Positions 8,162 through 15,986 of a stretch of 39,552 nt of DNA are shown piece by piece. Under the pieces are notes generated by a model that was not told the origin of the DNA, searched no databases, and saw only the letters and a program-made list of their open reading frames with translations. The DNA comes from an uncultured Lachnospiraceae bacterium (lineage in GTDB: Bacteria > Bacillota > Clostridia > Lachnospirales > Lachnospiraceae), in assembly GCA_902772635.1 (NCBI GenBank), contig CACYBK010000112.1, positions 1-39,552 of the forward strand, written 5' to 3'. The position numbers and the translations under genes are program-made. The stretch's first letter is position 1. The number at the start of each line of letters is the position of its first letter.

Positions 8162-9436
8162 ATGGATCGTGAGCTTCTGAAACACAAAATAAAGCATAAT
8201 ACCGAGAGAAGTATAGCGGTATTCAAGTGGATCATATTTTCGCTCCTGATGGGAGCGGGATGCGGCCTCATAGGCGCCCTTTTCCAAAAGGGCGTCTTAT
8301 TTGTGACTGAGCAAAGGATGGCGCATCCCTTCATCATGCTCCTGCTTCCCGTCGGCGCGATCGCGATAGTGTTCTTTTACCGTAGGCTTGGGGAGAAGAA
8401 GGATCCGGGCACGAACCTTATCCTTGATGCCATCCATTCAGGAGAGGTCATCCCTCTTCGGATGTCGGTCCTCATATTTTTCTCAACGATATTCTCGCAT
8501 CTTTGCGGCGCCTCGGTGGGGCGCGAGGGGGCGGCCCTTCAGATAGGCGGCTCCATTGGACAGAATGTGGGGAAGCTTTTCAGATTTGATTCAAATGACA
8601 GGAATACGATCACGATGTGCGGGATGTCTGCGGTCTTTTCGGCTCTCTTCGGGACACCGGTCGCCGCCGCATTTTTCTCGATGGAGGTTGTCTCTGTAGG
8701 GATAATGCATTATGCAGCCCTCGTGCCTTGCGCCATATCATCTATCATGGCGCGCTTCATAGCATCGCTTTTCGGTGTCGAAGCGCCTCATTTTGACATC
8801 CCGGTGATAGCGGAAACCGCGGATATCAGGGCTTATCTTTTGATAGCGATGACGGCGGCACTTGCGGGCCTTGTTTCGATACTCTTTGTATTGTCCCTTC
8901 ACGGGACAGCTTTAGTACTGAAAAAGCTGACTGAATCACCTTACTTAAAGGCCTTTCTCGGCGGCTCCGCGATCCTTCTACTTACGGCGCTCCTTGGCTT
9001 CAACACCCAGACCTTCAACGGCGCGGGGGTAGATGTGATAAGGGACATGGTCGCAAACGGTGCGAACTGGTATGATTTTCTTTTAAAAATGCTTTTTACC
9101 GCGATCTGTCTTTCCTGCGGCTACAAGGGCGGTGAGATAGTGCCGGCCTTTTTCATTGGCGCTTCCTTCGGGGCGTTTTTCGGAGGGCTTGTGGGACTGC
9201 CCATTCCGCTTTCAGCGGCCATCGGCATGTGCGCTCTTTTCGTCGGCATCACGAACTGTCCGGTCACCGGCCTGCTCATCGCATTTGAACTTTTTGGGAT
9301 GGAGAACTGGCCCTTCTTCCTTCTGACTGTTGCTATAGCTTATGTGGTGAGCGGCTATTTCGGGGTCTACAAGAGTCAGACCATAGTATATTCAAAATTC
9401 CATTCAAATTACATCAACAAGAACGCGCAGCAGTAA
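8162..9436 (+). CDS. ClC-family chloride/fluoride channel or exchanger
   Basis: A 424-residue polytopic membrane protein with the ClC layout. The second anion-site motif is GREGA (residues 120-124), keeping the gating glutamate Glu122, which points to an H+-coupled exchanger. The late motif appears as GGEIVPAFFIGASFGAFFGG, equivalent to GxFxP. The first motif, GSGIP in classical chloride transporters, is not recognisable; the region reads DPGTN (81-85), so anion selectivity could differ. No C-terminal CBS domains are present, as is common in bacteria. The start lies 10 bases after the protease stop and lacks a clear Shine-Dalgarno, suggesting translational coupling. The 3' end faces the convergent rfbF gene with only 7 bases between the stop codons. 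Confidence 0.88.
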   Translation: MDRELLKHKIKHNTERSIAVFKWIIFSLLMGAGCGLIGALFQKGVLFVTEQRMAHPFIMLLLPVGAIAIVFFYRRLGEKKDPGTNLILDAIHSGEVIPLRMSVLIFFSTIFSHLCGASVGREGAALQIGGSIGQNVGKLFRFDSNDRNTITMCGMSAVFSALFGTPVAAAFFSMEVVSVGIMHYAALVPCAISSIMARFIASLFGVEAPHFDIPVIAETADIRAYLLIAMTAALAGLVSILFVLSLHGTALVLKKLTESPYLKAFLGGSAILLLTALLGFNTQTFNGAGVDVIRDMVANGANWYDFLLKMLFTAICLSCGYKGGEIVPAFFIGASFGAFFGGLVGLPIPLSAAIGMCALFVGITNCPVTGLLIAFELFGMENWPFFLLTVAIAYVVSGYFGVYKSQTIVYSKFHSNYINKNAQQ

Positions 9437-9443
9437 CGGGAGC

Positions 9444-10223
9444 TTAATCCCATTTCTTCCAGGGCGCCCTTCCGGTCTCCCACATCTTTTTCAAAATATC
9501 TCTTTCCCTCACGGAATCCATGCACTGCCAGAAGCCCTTGTGACGGAAGCTCATGAGCTCCCCTTCCTTCGCAAGCTCTTCGAGGGCCACCTTTTCAAAG
9601 ACCGTGGAGTCGTCTGAAAGATAATCAAAGATCTTTGGCTCAAGGACCATGTAGCCCGCATTTATTGGGGTTCCGTCAGAAGACCTCTTTTCCCTGAAGG
9701 AGCGGACGGCCCCTACCTCGTTGATGTCAAGGACACCTTTTTCTTGGGCCTGGATCACGGCGGTGAGAGTCGCGGTCTTTTTGTGCTCCCTGTGAAATTC
9801 AAGGAGGTCAAGGATATTGACATCGCATACCGCGTCACCATAGGTGAGCATGAAGGTCTCATCCCCGACATAGGGGCGGATACGCCTTACGCGCCCTCCG
9901 GTCATGGTATTAAGACCTGTGTCCACTACCGTGACCTTCCATTTTTCCGCGCGGGAATTGTGGATCACGACATTATTTCCTTCTGTGAAATCATATGTCA
10001 CATCGCTGACTCTCAGGAAATAATCGTTGAACCAGTTTTTGATATATTCCTGCTTATAGCCCGCGCAGATTATGAATTCATTGAATCCGTAATAGGAATA
10101 CTCTTTCATGATGTGCCAGAGGATCGGCATATCATCGCCGATCTCGACCATGGGCTTCGGTCTGTAAACAGACTCTTCACCTATCCTTGTTCCAAAGCCG
10201 CCTGCAAGAAGAACTACCTTCAT
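9444..10223 (-). CDS. rfbF: Glucose-1-phosphate cytidylyltransferase
   Basis: A 259-residue nucleotidyltransferase that makes CDP-glucose from CTP and glucose 1-phosphate, the first step to CDP-3,6-dideoxyhexoses. The N-terminal LAGGFGTR signature (6-13) and RPKPM (21-25) bind nucleotide and phosphate. The FIICAGYKQEYIKNWF stretch and the C-terminal GFWQCMDSVRER segment are typical of RfbF/DdhA rather than of dTDP-glucose enzymes. Length matches the family (about 257). It reads leftward, 21 bases after the large membrane-protein gene with which it is probably co-transcribed, and is therefore split from rfbG and rfbH, which read rightward 4.7 kb away. A leftward GGAGG-type ribosome binding site precedes the start. 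Confidence 0.95.
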   Translation of the reverse strand: MKVVLLAGGFGTRIGEESVYRPKPMVEIGDDMPILWHIMKEYSYYGFNEFIICAGYKQEYIKNWFNDYFLRVSDVTYDFTEGNNVVIHNSRAEKWKVTVVDTGLNTMTGGRVRRIRPYVGDETFMLTYGDAVCDVNILDLLEFHREHKKTATLTAVIQAQEKGVLDINEVGAVRSFREKRSSDGTPINAGYMVLEPKIFDYLSDDSTVFEKVALEELAKEGELMSFRHKGFWQCMDSVRERDILKKMWETGRAPWKKWD

Positions 10224-10244
10224 ATCATAACACCTCCGGAAAAC

Positions 10245-11951
10245 CTATTTTCCAGCTTCAAGTTTCTTTACCGCTTCGTCATAATAGTCGTTTCGCACAT
10301 ATATATATGAGGGATATTCGCCGTAGTCCTCACTTATAGAAAGGGCGGTTTCCGGCGTATAAGCCTTGATATATTTCGAGTGGAGATTTTTGTAGTTTTC
10401 ATCCACGAAATCGATAAGCTCCGGCGCATATTCGTCCATGGAATAAACCCATACAGTGTGACCGGGGTTAAAAACGATGACTCTGGGAGGGGTTTCCCTG
10501 AGCAGTGGAAAGACATCATCTGACATAGCCTCCCATCCCCAGGGTGTGATCCCGATATTCCAGATCATGGGACGATCCGCGTTCATATCAAGATCAAGCA
10601 TAAAGGTATTGATCCATACGGGTTCTCCCTTGTCAGTCAGGGCAGCTATAGCTTCTGCCGCGGCGATATCGCCCTCCTTGTAGGTGGGGGCGTCAAAATC
10701 CGCAAGCCTTACATAAAAGACCGCCATATAAGCTATGGAAAGAAGGGAGGCAACCCTCAATAAAGCAGCAAAAGCCTTTTTCCGTTTCCACCGGACAAAT
10801 ACCGCATTTCCAAAAAACAGCGCGGCAAAAAGGCAAAGGATCATATAGGGGGTTCCGCTGTGGAAGGAGTTTTGAAACATGACCCCTCTTACTGAGAGCG
10901 CCACAAGGAACAAAAATGAAATAACCGAAACAAAGAGGCTGATCCTGATCGCAGCAAATATGAGGAAACAGATGAGTAATATGAAGAGCATAATGAAAAA
11001 TCCAGCGCGTGCGAAGTCTATCTTGCTTTCCGGATTCATAAGAGTCTTTACGTCCAGGGATAGGTTTCTGAATATGCTTAAAAAACCGTCCCTTACCGCA
11101 GCCCCTATATCGCTCCCGAAGCTACCGTTATATTTTGAATAGATATCGCGGTTGTAGGTATAGGCCGAAAAGAAGACCATACCAAGCATATTGTTTGCGG
11201 CATAATATATGACCATGATGACCCAGGGGATGAGAATGGAAACGACAAGAAGAAGATATCTTTTTATCATCCGAAGGAGCCATCTTATGAAGCTTTCCTT
11301 TTTTCTTATCTCCCAGTATATCTCGAGAATAAGGACTGCAACGGCTATCACGAAAAGACCGAAGGCCGAGATGAACATGGTGCCGAAGGTAAGTAGGACG
11401 GACCATGATATTATTATATAATTTCTTAATCGAAGCTCGTGGGTCCTGTAGAACTGCAAAAATTCAAGGAAGAGTAAGGAAAAGCCTATTCCCGCGATCT
11501 GTTCTGAGAGGATAGCCGGACCAAAGTCGTAGGAGCAGGAGACAAAGATGAAAAGTATGGGGAAAAGTGCTACAGCACGCTTCTTTTCGGTCTTTCCGTA
11601 GAAAAAGACCATGAGGGTCCACATGAGGGCGTAGAATAAAAAGAAACATATCCGCTGGAGGGAAACTGTCCTTGCCCCCAAGGACGCAAAGAAGGCGCTC
11701 ATGTAATAGGAAAACGGCATATGCTGGGAGGAATAATCCGTATAGAGCTGATAACCGTCAACCATATCCCGGCCGGCAATCATTATGTCAAGCTCGTCAG
11801 TAGGGAACCACGGCGACCCAATAAGAAGATATTCCAGTGAAAAATAAAGGAGAAAAAGCAGGAGATACAGGAGAAAAGGAAATCTGAAAAACGCATATCT
11901 TATCTTTTCAAAAAAAACTCTCATTTCCTGCCTTGCTCCTTCAAATTGCAC
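10245..11951 (-). CDS. Polytopic membrane protein, probable GT-C type glycosyltransferase
   Basis: A 568-residue protein (GTG start) with about ten predicted hydrophobic segments and a C-terminal soluble part of about 150 residues. After the first membrane span it carries an acidic pair in a FPTDELD segment (Asp52, Glu53), followed by QHMPFSYY. An acidic residue in the first outer loop followed by such a loop is the usual arrangement of GT-C enzymes that take sugars from polyprenyl-phosphate donors on the outer face of the membrane. An ATG at 11924 (residue 10) is an alternative start and would place the protein more typically. The neighbours rfbF and, across the divergent promoter, the rest of the dideoxysugar genes suggest transfer of that sugar outside. 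The specific family is not identified. Confidence 0.75.
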   Translation of the reverse strand: MQFEGARQEMRVFFEKIRYAFFRFPFLLYLLLFLLYFSLEYLLIGSPWFPTDELDIMIAGRDMVDGYQLYTDYSSQHMPFSYYMSAFFASLGARTVSLQRICFFLFYALMWTLMVFFYGKTEKKRAVALFPILFIFVSCSYDFGPAILSEQIAGIGFSLLFLEFLQFYRTHELRLRNYIIISWSVLLTFGTMFISAFGLFVIAVAVLILEIYWEIRKKESFIRWLLRMIKRYLLLVVSILIPWVIMVIYYAANNMLGMVFFSAYTYNRDIYSKYNGSFGSDIGAAVRDGFLSIFRNLSLDVKTLMNPESKIDFARAGFFIMLFILLICFLIFAAIRISLFVSVISFLFLVALSVRGVMFQNSFHSGTPYMILCLFAALFFGNAVFVRWKRKKAFAALLRVASLLSIAYMAVFYVRLADFDAPTYKEGDIAAAEAIAALTDKGEPVWINTFMLDLDMNADRPMIWNIGITPWGWEAMSDDVFPLLRETPPRVIVFNPGHTVWVYSMDEYAPELIDFVDENYKNLHSKYIKAYTPETALSISEDYGEYPSYIYVRNDYYDEAVKKLEAGK

Positions 11952-11964
11952 AATTAAAAATCAT

Positions 11965-11992
11965 TCTATATCAGCTAAATGCTGCTTGTCAA
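11965..11992 (-). promoter_or_regulatory. Leftward promoter for the membrane protein-rfbF unit (TTGACA-16-TATAGA)
   Basis: On the minus strand a perfect TTGACA (11992-11987), a 16-base spacer and TATAGA (11970-11965) lie just upstream of the GTG start at 11951. The -10 element is only 13 bases from that GTG, which leaves little room for a leader and favours the internal ATG at 11924. Confidence 0.6.
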
Positions 11993-12010
11993 CGCTATCA
12001 TAATGAACCC

Positions 12011-12039
12011 TCGACTCCGTCCCCGGGATTCATTATAAT
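12011..12039 (+). promoter_or_regulatory. Rightward promoter for the radical SAM gene
   Basis: TATAAT (12034-12039) with a weak -35-like TCGACT (12011-12016) at 17 bases. It is back to back with the leftward promoter, about 20 bases apart, so the two could share regulation. Confidence 0.45.
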
Positions 12040-12076
12040 ATACTGTCAGAAGGGTATTTGAAAGGAGAATCAATGG

Positions 12077-13462
12077 ATGAAGGCACAGGTTCGCGAAGAA
12101 AAGAAACAATATGAATTTGTCTCGATAGATACGGCAAGCCCCTGCAATGCCAGGTGCATCTTTTGCTTCAATGACTGGGCAAATATCAAGGGAGCTATCA
12201 TGCCGCCCGAGGTTTTTCAAAAAACGCTGCCGCTTCTTGATATGACAGGCTATGATGGTTTCTACGTCTCCTGCCTCTTTGAGCCCACATTAAATCCCGA
12301 TTTTTGCAGGATTCTACAGATGATGCCGGAAAGTGGCAGGAATAAGGCCTTTTTTACAACAAACCTTGTGAAAAAACTTTCCGATGAAGATCTCCTCGCA
12401 TTTTCAAAAGCGAATCTGGATCACATAAACATTTCCCTTGAAACCTATGATCAGGCGCTCTATGACAGGCTTACCGGGACAAAGGGAAGCCACTTTTATG
12501 AAAATCTTGAAAGACTCGGAGTCCTTGCAAAGGAAAACGGAATGAAGCTCCGCTTGATCACGATGATACTTAAAAGTAATATCGACGAGCTCCCCGAACT
12601 TATCAAAAGAGCAAAAAACGAGCTTTCTCCCGTCCGTCACGAGCTTAGGACGCCTTATTATTTCAAGGCTTCAAAGGAGCAGATGGACATAGCGGAGAGT
12701 GAGCTTCTGATGAGAAAAGAGCTGGATGTAAAAGGAAAAGCACTTCTCAATGCCGCAGGGGACGATGATAATATAATTATCGATCTTTCAAATGATCTTG
12801 AAAGCTTTGTGAAAAAGAGAAGCGAGGACTTCGACACTCATGTCACAAGCTTTGCGGAACGCCCCGGAAGCGCGAATTTCAGGGTCAGGATAGAGTCCGA
12901 CGGCACCGGTCATTTTGGACATCGTATTGAAACAAAGGAGCTTTTTGACCTTCATGACATCAAAGATCCTAAGCAGTACTTCAACGATGCCCTTATCCGT
13001 CTTCAGGCACTTGAAGCTTCAAATTACTTTTTGGGTGAACTTTCGGAAAAGAAAAAAAGTCTCTTTTCATTTGCAAAAAAGAAGGAAAAAGGCGTAGCTG
13101 CCTTCCTCACGTTCCCGGTTGAGGTCTCTGATCTGCGCTTTCCTTCCTCACTTGATGAAGCAGTACTCTATGACGGGCGGTTCCTCCACATAAGCGGCTG
13201 GGAAGCTTCTTCAGCAAAGAACAATGTCGCCTCCGAAGAAAGGCTCTTTCTCATAAAAGATAAAGAACGATTCCTGGCATTCAGGCCTTTTTCAGTGAAA
13301 AGACCTGATGTGGCAAGCGCTCTTTCCGATGAGAGCCTTGAAAACAGCGGGTTTTACTGTGTGATAGATACAAAGGGACTTTCCCGTGTTGAAGAATTAT
13401 CTCTTTACTGCGCGATCATTTCAGGAGAAAAGCTTACTGCTTTTGAACTCGCCTCTGTTTGA
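12077..13462 (+). CDS. Radical SAM protein with extra C-terminal domain
   Basis: This 461-residue protein carries the radical SAM cluster motif CxxxCxxC at Cys23, Cys27 and Cys30, followed by FND, and a TIM-barrel-like core to about residue 230 (NLDHINISLET and LRLITMILKSN strands). The C-terminal 200 residues lack a SPASM-type cysteine cluster and contain a Lys-rich linker (about 325-337) followed by a strand-rich domain I cannot name. Radical SAM enzymes cleave S-adenosylmethionine to start radical chemistry on sugars, peptides or lipids. Its place at the head of the dideoxysugar genes suggests a glycan or sugar substrate, but this is inference. The ATG at 12077 has AAAGGAG upstream; the ATG 4 bases earlier is in another frame. 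Confidence 0.85.
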   Translation: MKAQVREEKKQYEFVSIDTASPCNARCIFCFNDWANIKGAIMPPEVFQKTLPLLDMTGYDGFYVSCLFEPTLNPDFCRILQMMPESGRNKAFFTTNLVKKLSDEDLLAFSKANLDHINISLETYDQALYDRLTGTKGSHFYENLERLGVLAKENGMKLRLITMILKSNIDELPELIKRAKNELSPVRHELRTPYYFKASKEQMDIAESELLMRKELDVKGKALLNAAGDDDNIIIDLSNDLESFVKKRSEDFDTHVTSFAERPGSANFRVRIESDGTGHFGHRIETKELFDLHDIKDPKQYFNDALIRLQALEASNYFLGELSEKKKSLFSFAKKKEKGVAAFLTFPVEVSDLRFPSSLDEAVLYDGRFLHISGWEASSAKNNVASEERLFLIKDKERFLAFRPFSVKRPDVASALSDESLENSGFYCVIDTKGLSRVEELSLYCAIISGEKLTAFELASV

Positions 13463-13514
13463 TATGGTAAAATACCTACGTAAATGCCGGAGATAAATTA
13501 GTATTACCAAGGGT

Positions 13515-13543
13515 TTGACTAAAGATGGCGGGAGAAGTATCAT
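13515..13543 (+). promoter_or_regulatory. Promoter for the sugar-biosynthesis operon (TTGACT-17-TATCAT)
   Basis: TTGACT (13515-13520), a 17-base spacer and TATCAT (13538-13543) lie about 50 bases upstream of the membrane-protein gene. The genes after this promoter are tightly packed to 21598, so it is probably the main promoter of the operon. Confidence 0.55.
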
Positions 13544-13591
13544 GATCAGGATTGCCCTTTATCATGAAATTGGTCTGTCAAAGGAATGAGC

Positions 13592-14929
13592 ATGCAAATT
13601 TCCCTTAAAAAAAAGCAGGATATTCAGTGGCTTGTCATATATGCGATCTTCGTTGCCGGTGTCATTATCATGCACCTTTTTATGAGGACGGATCTCTATG
13701 ATGACGCGTTGAACATAGAACTGAATTCCGGCTATTCCGCCTTTGAATGGGTGAGCTTCAGGTACTATGCCTGGTCATCAAGATATATCCAGGAGTTCAT
13801 CGGTTACTTTATACTCAAGGCGCCTGCAGTCTGGATGGTTCTTGATATTATCTTTGTTTCATTGATGCCCTTTTTCCTTACGGAAATAACCGGCGCAAAG
13901 GGGAGTGAGAGATATCTTGCTTTCTTTCTGCTGCCGCTCTATCCCATACTCCAGCAGTCCGAGGCGGGCTGGGGCTGCACGACCATGACCTATGTGTGGC
14001 CGGTATTCTTCGGGCTTCTTACTTTCTGGCTTTTCAAGAGGCTTTTGAATTCAGAAAAGATGAAGTGGTATCTTCTCGTCCCTTTCTATCTTTCAATGCT
14101 GATAGCCTCAAACCACGAGCTTCTTGCGGTTCTGATGATATGCGTATTCATCTATGAGGTCTTTGTCATGTTCCTGAAAAAGACGGCAGACAGAAAAAAG
14201 CTCCTCCTCATCCTCTTTGCCGTGATCCTTGGAGTGCTCAATATCGCTATCATAATGATGTCTCCCGGTTTAAAGGCCAGGGCATCAATAGAGGTCAGGT
14301 TCTTTGAGGGCTATGAAGCGCTTTCTGTCGTAAGGAGGCTTTATCTCGGGATCAACCGCTGTGTAAAGATATTTGTGACATCGCCGAACGCGATCTTTAT
14401 TATCTTTACAACGATACTTGCCTTCCTTTCGCTGAAGAGGGCAAGGCATATCATCTCAAAGATAGTCTGCGTACTGCCTGCGGTATTTCTTTTTGCGATA
14501 CACCTTGTCTATCCCGTGGCCTTTGTCACGAGCGATGTGTATGAGGTTCATTTTTCAGATCCGAATACCATAAACGTCCTGCTTTGCGGCGGGCTCATGC
14601 TATTGTTCCTTTCCTTCGCGATGCTTGTGGTCTTTCGGGACGATAAGGCAAAGGGCTTTTTGAATGTCATAGTCTTTGTGATAGGCTTTGCGACCACAGC
14701 GGCTATGGGTTTCTCCCCGACGATATATGCTTCAGGCTACCGCACATCGATCTTTACTTATTTCTCTCTTATATTCGTGATAATCTCAGTACTCGTTCAC
14801 GAGGCAAAGAGAGTGGAGGATGAAGGGAAAAAGGTGATCGATTACCGTCCCCTTGTGATCACAGCCTTTGTGGTTGCAGGCTACATTTCAATACTGCAGG
14901 TTTTTGATTTCTGGAAGAGGGTCACATAG
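13592..14929 (+). CDS. Polytopic membrane protein (DUF6056-like), possible glycosyltransferase
   Basis: A 445-residue protein with about ten hydrophobic segments. After the first span it has Asp-Asp (residues 37-38) in TDLYDDAL, then SSRYIQEF, and later ASNHELL, features shared with DUF6056-type proteins and reminiscent of GT-C enzymes with an acidic first outer loop. An ATG at 13586 overlaps its own AAGGA; the ATG at 13592 is six bases downstream of AAGGA and is preferred. It opens the operon of dideoxysugar genes and ends one base before rfbG. With the leftward GT-C-like protein at 10245-11951 it makes two candidate outer-face transferases for the lipid-linked sugar. No catalytic activity is shown. 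Confidence 0.72.
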   Translation: MQISLKKKQDIQWLVIYAIFVAGVIIMHLFMRTDLYDDALNIELNSGYSAFEWVSFRYYAWSSRYIQEFIGYFILKAPAVWMVLDIIFVSLMPFFLTEITGAKGSERYLAFFLLPLYPILQQSEAGWGCTTMTYVWPVFFGLLTFWLFKRLLNSEKMKWYLLVPFYLSMLIASNHELLAVLMICVFIYEVFVMFLKKTADRKKLLLILFAVILGVLNIAIIMMSPGLKARASIEVRFFEGYEALSVVRRLYLGINRCVKIFVTSPNAIFIIFTTILAFLSLKRARHIISKIVCVLPAVFLFAIHLVYPVAFVTSDVYEVHFSDPNTINVLLCGGLMLLFLSFAMLVVFRDDKAKGFLNVIVFVIGFATTAAMGFSPTIYASGYRTSIFTYFSLIFVIISVLVHEAKRVEDEGKKVIDYRPLVITAFVVAGYISILQVFDFWKRVT

Positions 14930-14930
14930 T

Positions 14931-15986
14931 ATGTTTCTTGACTGGTTCAAAGGAAAAAAGGTTTTTATAACAGGGCATACGGGCTTCAAGGGCTCGTGGC
15001 TTTCAAGGCTTCTTGTGACTCACGGTGCGATAGTGCGAGGCTATTCACTTGAGCCGCCGACGAAGCACGATCTCTTTTCGCTTTCCGGGGTTTCAAACAA
15101 GATGGATTCTGTGATCGGCGACGTAAGGGATCTTGAGTCACTGAAGAAGGCATTTTCAGACTTCTCGCCAGAGATCGTCATGCATCTTGCGGCCCAGCCT
15201 ATTGTCCGGGAGTCCTACAAAAATCCTGTTTATACCTACGAGACAAATGTAATGGGAACCGTTAACATACTTGAATGTGTGAGGCTTTCCGATTCTGTCC
15301 GCTCGGTTCTTAATGTGACGACGGACAAGGTCTACAAAAATAATGAATGGGAGTGGGGCTATCGGGAAGACGAACCTCTCGACGGCTACGATCCCTATTC
15401 GAACAGCAAATCCTGCTCCGAGCTTGTGACCCATAGTTATATAAATTCCTTTTTCAGGGAGAGAGATATCCCGGTCTCAACCGCGCGCGCCGGAAATGTC
15501 ATAGGCGGCGGGGATTTTTCGCCGGATCGGATCATCCCCGATGCAGTCCGGGCAGCAGGGGAGGGGAAAGAGATAATAGTAAGAAATCCCAATTCCACCC
15601 GTCCCTACCAGCATGTTCTCGAGCCGCTCTACGCCTACCTTTTGATAGTGAAGGCGCAGTATGAAGACCATGAAGTGGCAGGCTTTTACAACGTGGGACC
15701 TGATGAAAGGGACTGCATCACAACAGGAGAACTCTGCGACATGTTCTGTGAGTCATGGGGGAGAGGACTTTCGTGGAGAGCTGAATCTGACAACGGACCT
15801 CATGAAGCGAATTTTCTGAAGCTTGACTGCTCAAGGCTGAAGAAGACCTTTTCCTGGAAGCCAGTATGGAGCGTTAAAGAAGCAGTTGAAAAAACAGTTG
15901 AATGGTCAAGAGTTTATTTTGACGGAGGGGACATTCCCTCTGAGATGGACAGAGAGATAGAGGTATTTTATGGGAAAATGGAGTAA
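14931..15986 (+). CDS. rfbG: CDP-glucose 4,6-dehydratase
   Basis: A 351-residue extended short-chain dehydrogenase that converts CDP-glucose to CDP-4-keto-6-deoxyglucose. The Rossmann motif GHTGFKG is at 15-21, TTDK at 130-133 and the catalytic Tyr156-x3-Lys160 in YDPYSNSK; GHTGFKGSWL and VLNVTTDKVYKN are characteristic of RfbG rather than RfbB. The frame is open further upstream into the previous gene, but ATG at 14931 has AAGAGG about ten bases before it and gives the canonical N-terminus (MFLDWFKGKKVFITG). It starts one base after the upstream stop and overlaps rfbH by 17 bases, so translation is probably coupled. Length matches the family (about 357-360). Confidence 0.96.
   Translation: MFLDWFKGKKVFITGHTGFKGSWLSRLLVTHGAIVRGYSLEPPTKHDLFSLSGVSNKMDSVIGDVRDLESLKKAFSDFSPEIVMHLAAQPIVRESYKNPVYTYETNVMGTVNILECVRLSDSVRSVLNVTTDKVYKNNEWEWGYREDEPLDGYDPYSNSKSCSELVTHSYINSFFRERDIPVSTARAGNVIGGGDFSPDRIIPDAVRAAGEGKEIIVRNPNSTRPYQHVLEPLYAYLLIVKAQYEDHEVAGFYNVGPDERDCITTGELCDMFCESWGRGLSWRAESDNGPHEANFLKLDCSRLKKTFSWKPVWSVKEAVEKTVEWSRVYFDGGDIPSEMDREIEVFYGKME

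Noticed and set aside
9744..10310. Sense-strand frame of 188 codons opposite rfbF
   Set aside because: It lies over the conserved RfbF coding region and its product resembles no family.
14868..14930. Longer start for rfbG
   Set aside because: The extension overlaps the end of the previous gene; ATG at 14931 gives the canonical RfbG N-terminus and has a ribosome binding site.
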